From NCBI GenBank assembly GCA_964588705.1, contig CAZPQV010000009.1:1-49318 (forward strand): DNA of 49,318 nt, written 5' to 3'. The notes under the pieces were generated by a model. That model was not told the DNA's origin. It ran no database searches and worked only from the letters and a program-made list of their open reading frames with translations. A program made the position numbers and the translations under genes. This document shows positions 16,807 through 24,729 of this stretch, one piece after another. Positions within the stretch are counted from its first letter, which is position 1; each line of letters begins with the position of its first letter. Origin of the DNA: CAZPQV01 sp964588705. GTDB lineage: Bacteria; Bacteroidota; Bacteroidia; Flavobacteriales; Weeksellaceae.

Positions 16807-17526
16807 ATGGATAAAGCAATTTGCAGAGTAATGGCGGCACCGATTCGTCTGGAAAATTCAGACCAATCACAAATGCTTAATCAGGCGCTTTTTGGCGAAA
16901 CAATGGATGTCCTTGAAAGAGAAAAGCATTGGACAAAAGTAAAAATGCATCTGGATGAATACGAAGGCTGGATTGATACTAAACAAATTTCTCTGATTTC
17001 TGAAGAAGATTTTAACAAACGAAATCCTCAAATCCTCAATTCCAATTTCGTAATTGCCAATCTTAAAGAAGGAAGAACACTGCTTTCCATGGGTTCTGAA
17101 GTTGATTTTTCCGTTGATGAAAGCAAGCGAAGTGAGAAACTCCGTGACAGCATTGTGCTTACGGCAAAGGAATTTCTGAACATTCCAAACCTGAAAGGAG
17201 GCAGAAGTTTTTTCGGAATCGACTGTTCGGGATTGGTACAGTTGGTTTTTAAGGTGAACGGCATTGCGCTGCCAAGTCATTCTGCCCAACATGCGGACCA
17301 CGGCGAACCATTAACTTTCGTGGAAGAAAGTCAACCGGGAGACTTAGCATTTTTTGAAAATTCTGTCGGCGAAATCGTGCACGTTGGAATTATGATGGAT
17401 AATCAGAAAATTATTCACGCTTCCGGAAAAGTAAGGATTGATACTATGGATTCGAGTGGTATTTTTAATGAAGAAACCAATGCCCATACACATCGCCTGC
17501 GTTTTGTAAAGAATGTGATTGATTAA
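16807..17526 (+). CDS. SH3-like plus NlpC/P60 (C40) cell-wall peptidase
   Basis: 239 residues. The N-terminal half carries two SH3b-like segments (for example WTKVKMHLDEYEGWI). The C-terminal NlpC/P60 domain has catalytic Cys in FGIDCSGLVQLVF, His in GEIVHVGIMM and a third polar residue in IIHASGKVRI. C40 enzymes cut gamma-D-Glu-diaminopimelate bonds in wall peptides. No signal peptide is visible, so it may recycle muropeptides in the cytoplasm (YkfC-like) rather than act on the wall. It lies between the O-methyltransferase and waaA. Confidence 0.87.
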   Translation: MDKAICRVMAAPIRLENSDQSQMLNQALFGETMDVLEREKHWTKVKMHLDEYEGWIDTKQISLISEEDFNKRNPQILNSNFVIANLKEGRTLLSMGSEVDFSVDESKRSEKLRDSIVLTAKEFLNIPNLKGGRSFFGIDCSGLVQLVFKVNGIALPSHSAQHADHGEPLTFVEESQPGDLAFFENSVGEIVHVGIMMDNQKIIHASGKVRIDTMDSSGIFNEETNAHTHRLRFVKNVID

Positions 17527-17577
17527 AAAAATCTGCCAAATCTGTAAAATCTGCGATAGACTAATCAGTTAGAAAAA

Positions 17578-18834
17578 ATGCAGTTTCTATACAACATATT
17601 TATTAGCTTACTGATTTTCGGTTTTAAAATTGGAGCATCATTCAATTATAAGCTGAAGCGCGGACTTGCCGGAAGACGACAAAGTTGCAGTTTGGTTTCG
17701 GAGAAAATCTCAAAAGATGATAAAGTAATCTGGATGCACGCTGCAAGTTTAGGTGAATACGAACAGGGACTTCCCGTGCTCGAAAAACTTAAAGAAACTC
17801 ATCCGCAACACAAGATTCTGATAACTTTTTTTTCGCCTTCAGGTTATGAAGTGGTGATTAAGAAACACCACATTGCCGATGTTGTTTGCTATCTTCCTTT
17901 TGATTTAACACATTGGGTAAAAGAATTTACGCAACATTTCAAAACCGATATTTTCTTTACGGTTAAGTACGATTACTGGTATAATCTTTTGCAGGAACTG
18001 AAGGCGCAGGGCGCAAAAGTTTATGTGATTTCTGCTTTGTTTTATGAGAGACAGGTGTTCTTTAAACCTTACGGGAAATGGTTTATAATGCAATTGAAAA
18101 ACAATGTTGACTGGTTTTTTCATCAGACCAAAAACTCCTATGCATTAGCTAAAACCATCAAACTCGATAACTCCTCGATCGCCGGAGACACACGTTTTGA
18201 CCGTGTAAAACAGATTAAGGAAAGAGTAAAAGAAGTTGATTTTATCAAAGAATTTAAAGCTGATAAAAAACTGATTGTTTTCGGAAGTTCCTGGGAAGCG
18301 GAAGAAAATATTGCACAGATTGTTTCAAGGAAAAATAAGGATGTCAAATTGCTTTTAGCACCACACGATTTAGGAAGGGTGGAGAACCTAAAACAGATTT
18401 TTCCAAATGCGGTTTTTTATTCAGAGCTTACCGTTGCCGACTCACAAATGCAGCAACTTTCTAACGCACAAGTTTTAATAATAGACAGTATTGGCTTGCT
18501 TTCGAAACTTTATTCTTACGCCGATCTTGCTGTCGTTGGCGGTGGTTTTCATTCTGCCGGACTTCATAATATTCTTGAAGCAGCCACTTTTGGCGTTCCC
18601 GTGTTCTTTGGGAATCATTACCGTAAAAATCCGGAAGCAGACAATTTAATTGCTGAAAAAGGTGGTAAATCCTTTTCCGATGAACATTTTGCATCCGATT
18701 TTATTCTGAAAATTTTAGAAGATGAAGAGCTTTTGAAATCCATGAGGGAAAATGCCGGAAGTTTCATTCATTCTCAACCAAATTCTACAGAGATTATCCT
18801 GAAAAAAATTCTTTCAGAAAATCCCGTTAATTAA
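17578..18834 (+). CDS. waaA: 3-deoxy-D-manno-octulosonic acid (Kdo) transferase
   Basis: 418 residues. An N-terminal membrane-anchoring helix is followed by VIWMHAASLGEYEQG, which contains the catalytic Glu of WaaA, then TFFSPSGYE. The GT-B C-terminal half has FGSSWEAEE, IDSIGLLSKLYSYADLAVVGGGF and HNILEAATFGVPVFFGNHY. It adds Kdo to lipid A precursor at the inner membrane, confirming a Gram-negative envelope. The 3' end overlaps the convergent glycosyltransferase gene by 8 bp. Confidence 0.95.
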   Translation: MQFLYNIFISLLIFGFKIGASFNYKLKRGLAGRRQSCSLVSEKISKDDKVIWMHAASLGEYEQGLPVLEKLKETHPQHKILITFFSPSGYEVVIKKHHIADVVCYLPFDLTHWVKEFTQHFKTDIFFTVKYDYWYNLLQELKAQGAKVYVISALFYERQVFFKPYGKWFIMQLKNNVDWFFHQTKNSYALAKTIKLDNSSIAGDTRFDRVKQIKERVKEVDFIKEFKADKKLIVFGSSWEAEENIAQIVSRKNKDVKLLLAPHDLGRVENLKQIFPNAVFYSELTVADSQMQQLSNAQVLIIDSIGLLSKLYSYADLAVVGGGFHSAGLHNILEAATFGVPVFFGNHYRKNPEADNLIAEKGGKSFSDEHFASDFILKILEDEELLKSMRENAGSFIHSQPNSTEIILKKILSENPVN

Positions 18835-19579
18835 ACAGTTTTGAATATTTCATAAAACCGTTTAACGCCCAATTTGCGGTGTAATAGAGAGATTTTATGG
18901 TTGAAAAACTCATATAATTTTTGTAAACCAAATACTGATCAATCACAATATTTTTCTTTTTTCTTGAAATACTTGTGGAATGCATTCTGTATTTTGCCAT
19001 TGTTTTTGGCAGCGGCTTGCCAACAGGAATTTTCTTCAGTAGATTCAGCCACATAACGTGGTCTTCTCGTTTACTCTCTTTTGGAAAATATTCTTTACCA
19101 ACCCTCTGAGAATCATACATTGAAGAAAGTAAAGAAAGTCTGCACGTCTTTAAAAGATTATTGAAAGTCACATCTTTGTCCGCTTTAAAATCTTCTATTT
19201 GAGGAACCAAATCTTCATTGCAGCGCGCATAGTTTGAGTAGGCGAGTTCTGCATTATTGGTTTTCATAAAATTCACCATTTCCTCTAAAAATTTGGGTTC
19301 CCAATAATCATCAGCATCCAAAAATGTAATGAATCTTCCGGTTGCTTTTTTCAAAGAAAGATTGCGAGCGTGTCCTGCGCCGCCATTTTCGTCAGCTACC
19401 GTCAGAACAACTCTTGGGTCATTGATTTGCTTAATAATTTCCACAGAATTGTCAGTGGAACAATCATCGGTTATCAGCCATTCCCAATCTGTAAAACTTT
19501 GTTTTAAGACAGAATTAATCGTTTCCTGAAGAAATTTGGAAGAGTTGTAGCAGGGCGTAATGATGGAAACTTCGGGCAT
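18827..19579 (-). CDS. Glycosyltransferase family 2
   Basis: 250 residues from MPEVSIITPCYNSSKFL. GT-A features: ITPCYNSSKFLQETI, WEWLITDDCSTDNS, GGAGHARNLSL and the metal-binding DxD within ITFLDADDYWEP. It probably adds a sugar to a surface polysaccharide or LPS, in keeping with waaA next door; donor and acceptor are unknown. The start 6 codons upstream is rejected because the -7 box TATATTTG (19595-19602, minus) lies at that point. Confidence 0.88.
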   Translation of the reverse strand: MPEVSIITPCYNSSKFLQETINSVLKQSFTDWEWLITDDCSTDNSVEIIKQINDPRVVLTVADENGGAGHARNLSLKKATGRFITFLDADDYWEPKFLEEMVNFMKTNNAELAYSNYARCNEDLVPQIEDFKADKDVTFNNLLKTCRLSLLSSMYDSQRVGKEYFPKESKREDHVMWLNLLKKIPVGKPLPKTMAKYRMHSTSISRKKKNIVIDQYLVYKNYMSFSTIKSLYYTANWALNGFMKYSKLFN

Positions 19580-19594
19580 CAAAAAGTGTTTGTA

Positions 19595-19602
19595 CAAATA
19601 TA
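19595..19602 (-). promoter_or_regulatory. -7 box for the GT2 gene
   Basis: On the minus strand TATATTTG matches TAnnTTTG, 15 bp before the chosen ATG; -33 not clear. Confidence 0.45.
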
Positions 19603-19686
19603 GATATAAACAACTAAGTTAGCCATAAGTAAAATAATATGCATGGCGTAATAATTGAATTTAATCAGATTATAAAAAATAATTCT

Positions 19687-20154
19687 ATGAGAAAAATATT
19701 CTATAAAACCATTGTATTAGTATTTAGTTTCTTGATGCTTTCTGCGTGTCGTGATGATGAAAGCAGTTCTACCACACCATCTATTGTTGGAACTTGGCAA
19801 CCAATCAGTTTGAAGGTATCGGGGTCTCAGAACGGACAGAATTTTTCGCAAACTATTGCCGCCAACCAATGCCAGTTACAATCCAGATCTACATTCCAGG
19901 CGAACGGAACCGGCATTTCGAAAATTTGGGATGATTCCAACGGTACATGTACGCAGAGTCCTGATGTGAATTTTACTTATACTTATAATAAGGATACGAA
20001 AGCAATCATCATTACTGCTGATGGAAATACGCAGTCGGGTACTGTAGTGGCGCTTTCAAACACTCAGCTTGTGTACCAAATGCCTTCCACATATGATTTT
20101 AACGGCGTGAATGCTCCGGCAATACTTGAGATTACCGCCAAGCGAACCAATTAA
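19687..20154 (+). CDS. Small lipoprotein with a lipocalin-like domain
   Basis: 155 residues from MRKIFYKTIVLVFSFLMLSACRDD, lipobox LSAC. The mature part starts IVGTWQPISLKVSG and continues with Cys-containing strands (NQCQLQSRSTFQANG, GTCTQSPDVNF) and ends VYQMPST...LEITAKRTN. The GTW opening and alternating beta strands are typical of Bacteroidetes lipocalin-like lipoproteins. Ligand unknown. The frame could begin at 19639 but the signal peptide sets the start. A terminator follows. Confidence 0.75.
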   Translation: MRKIFYKTIVLVFSFLMLSACRDDESSSTTPSIVGTWQPISLKVSGSQNGQNFSQTIAANQCQLQSRSTFQANGTGISKIWDDSNGTCTQSPDVNFTYTYNKDTKAIIITADGNTQSGTVVALSNTQLVYQMPSTYDFNGVNAPAILEITAKRTN

Positions 20155-20178
20155 GCATTTGATGGCTAAGAAGCAAAG

Positions 20179-20207
20179 AATTCCTTGTAGTATGATTATA
20201 AGGAATT
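20179..20207 (+). terminator. Terminator before leuS
   Basis: AATTCCTT (20179-20186) pairs with AAGGAATT (20200-20207), followed by a T-run. Confidence 0.7.
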
Positions 20208-20223
20208 TTTCATTTCAAAACCT

Positions 20224-20231
20224 TAAATTTG
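20224..20231 (+). promoter_or_regulatory. -7 box for leuS
   Basis: TAAATTTG matches TAnnTTTG, 27 bp before the leuS ATG; no distinct -33 element. Confidence 0.45.
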
Positions 20232-20258
20232 TGGCTTACTAATTATTAGAGTTAAGAA

Positions 20259-23200
20259 ATGTTCTACGACCATCAGCAGATTGAAAAAAAGTGGCAAAAA
20301 TACTGGGAAGAAAACCAGACGTATAAAACCTCAAACGATACCACAAAACCAAAATTCTACGTTTTGGATATGTTTCCATATCCGTCAGGAGCGGGGCTTC
20401 ATGTAGGGCATCCGCTGGGATATATCGCATCAGATATTTATGCGAGGTATAAAAGGCATCAGGGTTTTAATGTGCTGCATCCGATTGGATACGATTCTTT
20501 TGGGCTTCCTGCGGAACAGTATGCCATTCAAACCGGGCAGCATCCGGCAATTACGACTGAGCAAAATATTACCCGTTACGAAGAGCAGCTTCGAAGAATT
20601 GGGTTTTCGTTCGACTGGAGCCGTGAGGTAAGAACATCGGATCCTTCTTATTATAAATGGACACAGTGGATTTTTATTGAGTTGTTTCATTCATGGTATA
20701 ATAATGCAACAGATAAAGCAGAACCAATTTCTACTTTAATAAAATATTTCGAAGAACACGGAACTAAAAACCTCAATGCAGTGCAAACCGATAAGCTGGA
20801 TTTCACTGCAGAAGAATGGCAGAACGCTTCCGAAGATGATAAGCAAGACATTCTGTTGAATTACCGTTTGGCTTACCGCGCAGAAACTACGGTGAACTGG
20901 TGTCCTGCTTTAGGAACTGTATTGGCAAATGATGAGGTGAAAGACGGAAAATCAGAACGTGGTGGTTTTCCCGTTTTTCAAAAGAAGATGATGCAGTGGA
21001 GTATGAGAATCACGGCTTATTCTGAAAGACTTTTACAAGGATTAAATCATATTGAATGGCCGCAACCGCTGAAAGATTCCCAAGAATACTGGATTGGAAA
21101 ATCGATGGGAGCAGCTGTAACTTTCCCCCTTTCCCCCGAAGGGGAGAGCGATTCTAATAATGAATCTCTAAAAAATGAATCTCCAAAATTTGGTTATTTA
21201 ACTGGAGGAAATAATGCTGCACTTTTGATTAAAAAAGCACAAGAAAATAGAGATAAGCCTACTGAAGCAGAAAATATTCTATGGGAAGAATTAAAGTCTA
21301 AAAAGTTAAATCATAAGATTAGAAGACAGCATTTAATTTCTGATTTCATTGTTGATTTTGTTTGTCTTTCAAAAAGACTTGTTATCGAAGTGGATGGCGG
21401 ATACCACAATAATGATGAGCAGAAACTGTCAGATGAAGAACGAACGAATATCTTAAATGAAAAAGGTTTTGAAGTCATCAGATTTAGAAATGAAGAGGTT
21501 TTAGTAGATTTAGATTCAGTACTTGAAAAAATAAAAAAACACCTTAACTCTCGATCTGATTTTCGTGAGGATGAAGCAGAGAATCAATCACGGTTCTCCC
21601 CTTTGGGGGAAAGGGGGATAGAGGTTTTCACCACCCGTCCCGATACGATATTCGGCGCAACGTTCATGGTATTGGCTCCGGAAAATCCATTGGTTGAAAA
21701 ACTGACTACCGAAGAACAGAAATCAGAAATCAACAATTATATCGAAGAAACTTCCAAGAAAACTGAACGCGACAGAATGGCTGATGTGAAGAATGTCAGC
21801 GGTGCATTCACGGGAAGTTATGCTTTAAATCCTTTCACAGATAAAAAGATGCCTATCTATATTTCCGATTATGTTTTAATGGGCTACGGAACAGGTGCGG
21901 TGATGGCGGTTCCGGCGCATGATGAACGTGACCACCGTTTCGCCAAAAAATTCGGATTGGAAATCGTGAATGTAATTGAAAACGATCTTGATATTCAGGA
22001 AGAATCTTACGATTCCAAAGATTCAGTTTGTGTGAATTCAGAATTTTTGAATGGATTGAAGTACGAAGATGCAAAAACAAAAATCATCGATGAGATAGAA
22101 AACCGCGGCATAGGACACGGAACTACCAATTACAGACAGCGCGATGCGATTTTCTCACGCCAAAGATATTGGGGAGAGCCGGTTCCGGTATATTATAAGA
22201 ACGAAATGCCTTACACGCTTCCGGTTTCTGCCTTGCCGTTGGAACTTCCGGATGTGGAAAAATATCTTCCAACTGAAGACGGAGATCCGCCTCTTGGAAA
22301 TGCGAAAAATTTCGCTTGGGACGAGATGAATCAGAAAGTAGTTTCTGTGGGTTTAATCGATAATATAACGGTTTTCCCAATGGAACTGTCCACAATGCCG
22401 GGTTGGGCCGGAAGCTCGTGGTATTTCCTTAGATATATGGATCCGAAAAATGATGAGGTTTTCACAGAAAAAAATCTGTCAGATTATTGGGGGCAGGTCG
22501 ATTTATATATCGGCGGAAGTGAGCATGCTACAGGACACTTGCTGTATTCGCGTTTCTGGAATATGTTCTTGAAGGATAGAGGTTACATCAATGCAGAAGA
22601 ACCTTTCAAAAAACTGATTAACCAAGGAATGATTCTTGGGATGAGTGCGTTTGTATTCAGAATTGACGGAACGAATCAGTTTGTTTCGAAAAATTTAGCC
22701 AAAGATTATAAAACTCAGAAAATTCATGTGGATGTATCTTTATTAAAAGGAGCAACTGATGAATTGGATACGGAAGCATTTAAAAACTGGAGACCGGAGT
22801 TTAATGTTGCAGAATTTATTCTTGAAGACGGAAAATACATCACCGAACGCGAAGTTGAAAAAATGTCGAAGTCGAAATACAACGTGGTTAATCCGGATGA
22901 TATCTGTGAGGAATACGGTGCCGACTGCCTTCGTCTTTACGAAATGTTCCTTGGACCGTTGGAGCAAAGTAAACCATGGAACACGCAGGGACTTTCCGGA
23001 GTTTATGGTTTCCTGAAGAAATTTTATAACCTTTATTATAATGGTGATGAGATTTCAATATCTGATGAAGAGCCAACAAAAGAGGAATACAAAGTGCTTC
23101 ACACTCTTATAAAGAAAGTGTTTTACGATTTAGATAATTTTTCGTTCAATACCTCAGTCTCGCAATTTATGATTGCTGCCAACGAGCTGAACCGCTTGAA

Positions 23201-23540
23201 ATGTAATAAAAGAGCGATTTTAGAACCGCTTGCCGTTACTATTTCTCCGTATGCTCCGCATATCTGCGAGGAACTGTGGGCAGCGCTTGGACACGAAACT
23301 TCAATTGAGTTTGAACCGTTCCCTGTTTTTGATGAAAAGTATCTGGTAGAAGATGAAATAGAGTATCCGGTAAGTTTCAACGGTAAGATGAGGTTTAAGC
23401 TGGCTCTGCCTGCCGATTTGGATGTAAAACAGATCGAGGATGAGGTGTTAAAAGATGAAAGAACGGCAAAACAACTGGATGGAAATTCGCCTAAAAAAGT
23501 GATTATCGTTCCGAAAAAAATTATTAATATTGTACACTGA
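20259..23540 (+). CDS. leuS: Leucyl-tRNA synthetase with an in-frame DUF559 nuclease insertion
   Basis: 1093 residues, about 167 more than the 926 left when the insert is removed. Class I motifs are intact: HVGH (residues 48-51, the HIGH motif) after DMFPYPSGAGL, and KMSKS (868-872). The CP1 editing domain keeps FTTRPDTIFGATFMVLAPE and GTGAVMAVPAHDERD, whose Asp is needed to hydrolyse mischarged tRNA. The catalytic-core region WAGSSWYFLRYMDP and the anticodon-binding C-terminal domain follow. Between IGKSMGAAV and the first editing strand a 501-bp unit encodes a Vsr-like nuclease domain. No stop or frameshift disrupts it, and the gene is essential in all bacteria unless duplicated, so the fusion is presumably functional. 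Confidence 0.95.
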   Translation: MFYDHQQIEKKWQKYWEENQTYKTSNDTTKPKFYVLDMFPYPSGAGLHVGHPLGYIASDIYARYKRHQGFNVLHPIGYDSFGLPAEQYAIQTGQHPAITTEQNITRYEEQLRRIGFSFDWSREVRTSDPSYYKWTQWIFIELFHSWYNNATDKAEPISTLIKYFEEHGTKNLNAVQTDKLDFTAEEWQNASEDDKQDILLNYRLAYRAETTVNWCPALGTVLANDEVKDGKSERGGFPVFQKKMMQWSMRITAYSERLLQGLNHIEWPQPLKDSQEYWIGKSMGAAVTFPLSPEGESDSNNESLKNESPKFGYLTGGNNAALLIKKAQENRDKPTEAENILWEELKSKKLNHKIRRQHLISDFIVDFVCLSKRLVIEVDGGYHNNDEQKLSDEERTNILNEKGFEVIRFRNEEVLVDLDSVLEKIKKHLNSRSDFREDEAENQSRFSPLGERGIEVFTTRPDTIFGATFMVLAPENPLVEKLTTEEQKSEINNYIEETSKKTERDRMADVKNVSGAFTGSYALNPFTDKKMPIYISDYVLMGYGTGAVMAVPAHDERDHRFAKKFGLEIVNVIENDLDIQEESYDSKDSVCVNSEFLNGLKYEDAKTKIIDEIENRGIGHGTTNYRQRDAIFSRQRYWGEPVPVYYKNEMPYTLPVSALPLELPDVEKYLPTEDGDPPLGNAKNFAWDEMNQKVVSVGLIDNITVFPMELSTMPGWAGSSWYFLRYMDPKNDEVFTEKNLSDYWGQVDLYIGGSEHATGHLLYSRFWNMFLKDRGYINAEEPFKKLINQGMILGMSAFVFRIDGTNQFVSKNLAKDYKTQKIHVDVSLLKGATDELDTEAFKNWRPEFNVAEFILEDGKYITEREVEKMSKSKYNVVNPDDICEEYGADCLRLYEMFLGPLEQSKPWNTQGLSGVYGFLKKFYNLYYNGDEISISDEEPTKEEYKVLHTLIKKVFYDLDNFSFNTSVSQFMIAANELNRLKCNKRAILEPLAVTISPYAPHICEELWAALGHETSIEFEPFPVFDEKYLVEDEIEYPVSFNGKMRFKLALPADLDVKQIEDEVLKDERTAKQLDGNSPKKVIIVPKKIINIVH
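21121..21147 (+). repeat. Left inverted repeat of the leuS element
   Basis: CTTT, then C5-T3-C5, then GAA-G4-AGA. The core 21125-21147 matches the complement of 21595-21617 at 22 of 23 positions, and over 27 bp at 25 positions. The arm is itself a small hairpin (TCCCC-CGAA-GGGGA). It is translated as part of LeuRS (FPLSPEGE). Confidence 0.9.
21595..21621 (-). repeat. Right inverted repeat of the leuS element
   Basis: TCT-C4-T3-G5-A3-G5 followed by ATAG, the inverted partner of 21121-21147. It folds on itself as TCCCC-TTTG-GGGGA and is translated as FSPLGERGI, leading straight into the native editing-domain strand. Confidence 0.9.
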
Positions 23541-23668
23541 TTTTGAGTTTACAACCAAGATATAATTGATAATTTCACAAAAAATTAATTCATTTTTTTC
23601 AAGTTTTCAATATATTGTATCAAATCAAAAATTATAAATAAAATTTAGTTAAAAAAATGTCAAATTTG

Positions 23669-23692
23669 CAATGTTAACAGCGCTTAACATTG
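23669..23692. promoter_or_regulatory. Perfect-arm inverted repeat upstream of exbB, possible operator
   Basis: CAATGTTAA and TTAACATTG form 9-bp perfect arms around CAGCGC, 105 bp before the exbB start in a 257-bp gene-free spacer. There is no T-run to make it a terminator. A regulator-binding site is a reasonable guess; the regulator is unknown. No exact TAnnTTTG box was found in this spacer. Confidence 0.5.
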
Positions 23693-23797
23693 GGAAAAAT
23701 TTAATGAAGAATCGGTTAAACACTTGCATTAATAAAAAATTTGCCTTTATTTTACTGCTCGAAAAATTAAAAAAATAACAATATAATTTAGTTTAAT

Positions 23798-24667
23798 ATG
23801 GAAATGAATGTTTCAAACAACGAGGAGCAAGTAGTTGCTAGAAAAAAGGGAGGTCTTAACCCGGGATGGATTTTACCAATCCTTCTTTTAATTGGATTTT
23901 TAATCTATTATTTCGTTCTTGGTAACCCAAGTAACTTTAAGGAAGATGCAAGGCTTGCGGGTGTTGCAACTGTTGCAATGGCTGATGTGCCAATTAAGGA
24001 ACTTCACCCATCTTCATTCATGGGAATCGTTTACATGGGAGGTATCATCGTACCGGTTCTTATTTCGTTCATGATTATCGTAATCGTGTTCTCTATCGAG
24101 CGTTACATCATCCTTAACAAAGCAAAAGGAAATGGTAACCTTGATAACTTCGTAATGAACGTAAGAAGTCTTCTTAACCAAAACAAAATTGATGAGGCTA
24201 TTGAAGAGTGCGACAGACAAAAAGGTACTGTTGGTAATGTTGTAAGAGAAGGTCTTACTACTTATAAAGTTCTTGCAAACGATCCATCAATGGATAAAGA
24301 GCAGAAAATGGCTGCACTTAACAAATCTATCGAAGAAGCTACAACTCTTGAAATGCCAATGCTTGAAAAGAACATGATGATTCTTTCAACTCTTGGTACA
24401 GTTGCAACGCTAGTAGCACTTCTTGGAACGGTAATCGGGATGATTAAAGCATTCTTCGCACTTGGTGAAGGTGGTGGTACTCCAGACTCTGCTGCACTAT
24501 CAATCGGTATTTCTGAAGCACTTGTAAACACGGCTTTAGGTATTGGTACTTCTGCAGTAGCAATTATCCTTTATAACTTCTTTACTTCAAAGATCGACGG
24601 ACTTACATTCAAGATCGACGAGATCGCGATGTCTATCCAGCAGTCTTTCGCAGAATTCAACAAGTAA
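23798..24667 (+). CDS. exbB: MotA/TolQ/ExbB proton channel family protein
   Basis: 289 residues. Transmembrane segments: near residues 22-42 (ILPILLLIGFLIYYFVLG), near 73-98 (YMGGIIVPVLISFMIIVIVF) and two C-terminal helices in the conserved MotA/ExbB region (LGTVATLVALLGTVIGMIKAFFAL and ALVNTALGIGTSAVAIILYNFF). ExbB forms the pentameric motor around ExbD that energises TonB. The extra N-terminal helix and about 50-residue loop are usual in Bacteroidetes versions. First gene of exbB-exbD-exbD-tonB. Confidence 0.92.
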   Translation: MEMNVSNNEEQVVARKKGGLNPGWILPILLLIGFLIYYFVLGNPSNFKEDARLAGVATVAMADVPIKELHPSSFMGIVYMGGIIVPVLISFMIIVIVFSIERYIILNKAKGNGNLDNFVMNVRSLLNQNKIDEAIEECDRQKGTVGNVVREGLTTYKVLANDPSMDKEQKMAALNKSIEEATTLEMPMLEKNMMILSTLGTVATLVALLGTVIGMIKAFFALGEGGGTPDSAALSIGISEALVNTALGIGTSAVAIILYNFFTSKIDGLTFKIDEIAMSIQQSFAEFNK

Positions 24668-24729
24668 TTTGCGGCAAGACATTTGTATCTTAAAATAAGC
24701 AGAAGTAGAATAAAAATTTAATTAATAAA

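Larger units (their letters stand above)
21121..21621 (+). mobile_element. Inverted-repeat-bounded DUF559 element inside leuS
   Basis: Exactly 501 bp (167 codons) lie between the outer ends of two near-identical inverted repeats. Inside is a DUF559 domain: TEAENILWEELKSKKL, KIRRQHLISDFIVDF and LVIEVDGGYHNNDEQ, then GFEVIRFRNEEV. The Vsr/PD-(D/E)xK-type acidic residues are Asp366, Glu377 and Asp379 in leuS numbering. Low-complexity Ser/Asn-rich and Glu/Asp-rich linkers join it to the repeats. Deleting it would leave GAAVKVFTTRPDT in frame. It is not an intein: no N-terminal Cys/Ser, no C-terminal His-Asn. No transposase is present. Confidence 0.8.

Noticed and set aside
21121..21621. leuS as a pseudogene, or the DUF559 domain as an intein
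   Set aside because: The frame is open for 1093 codons with all synthetase motifs. The insert has no N-terminal Cys/Ser block and no C-terminal His-Asn, so it cannot self-splice as an intein.
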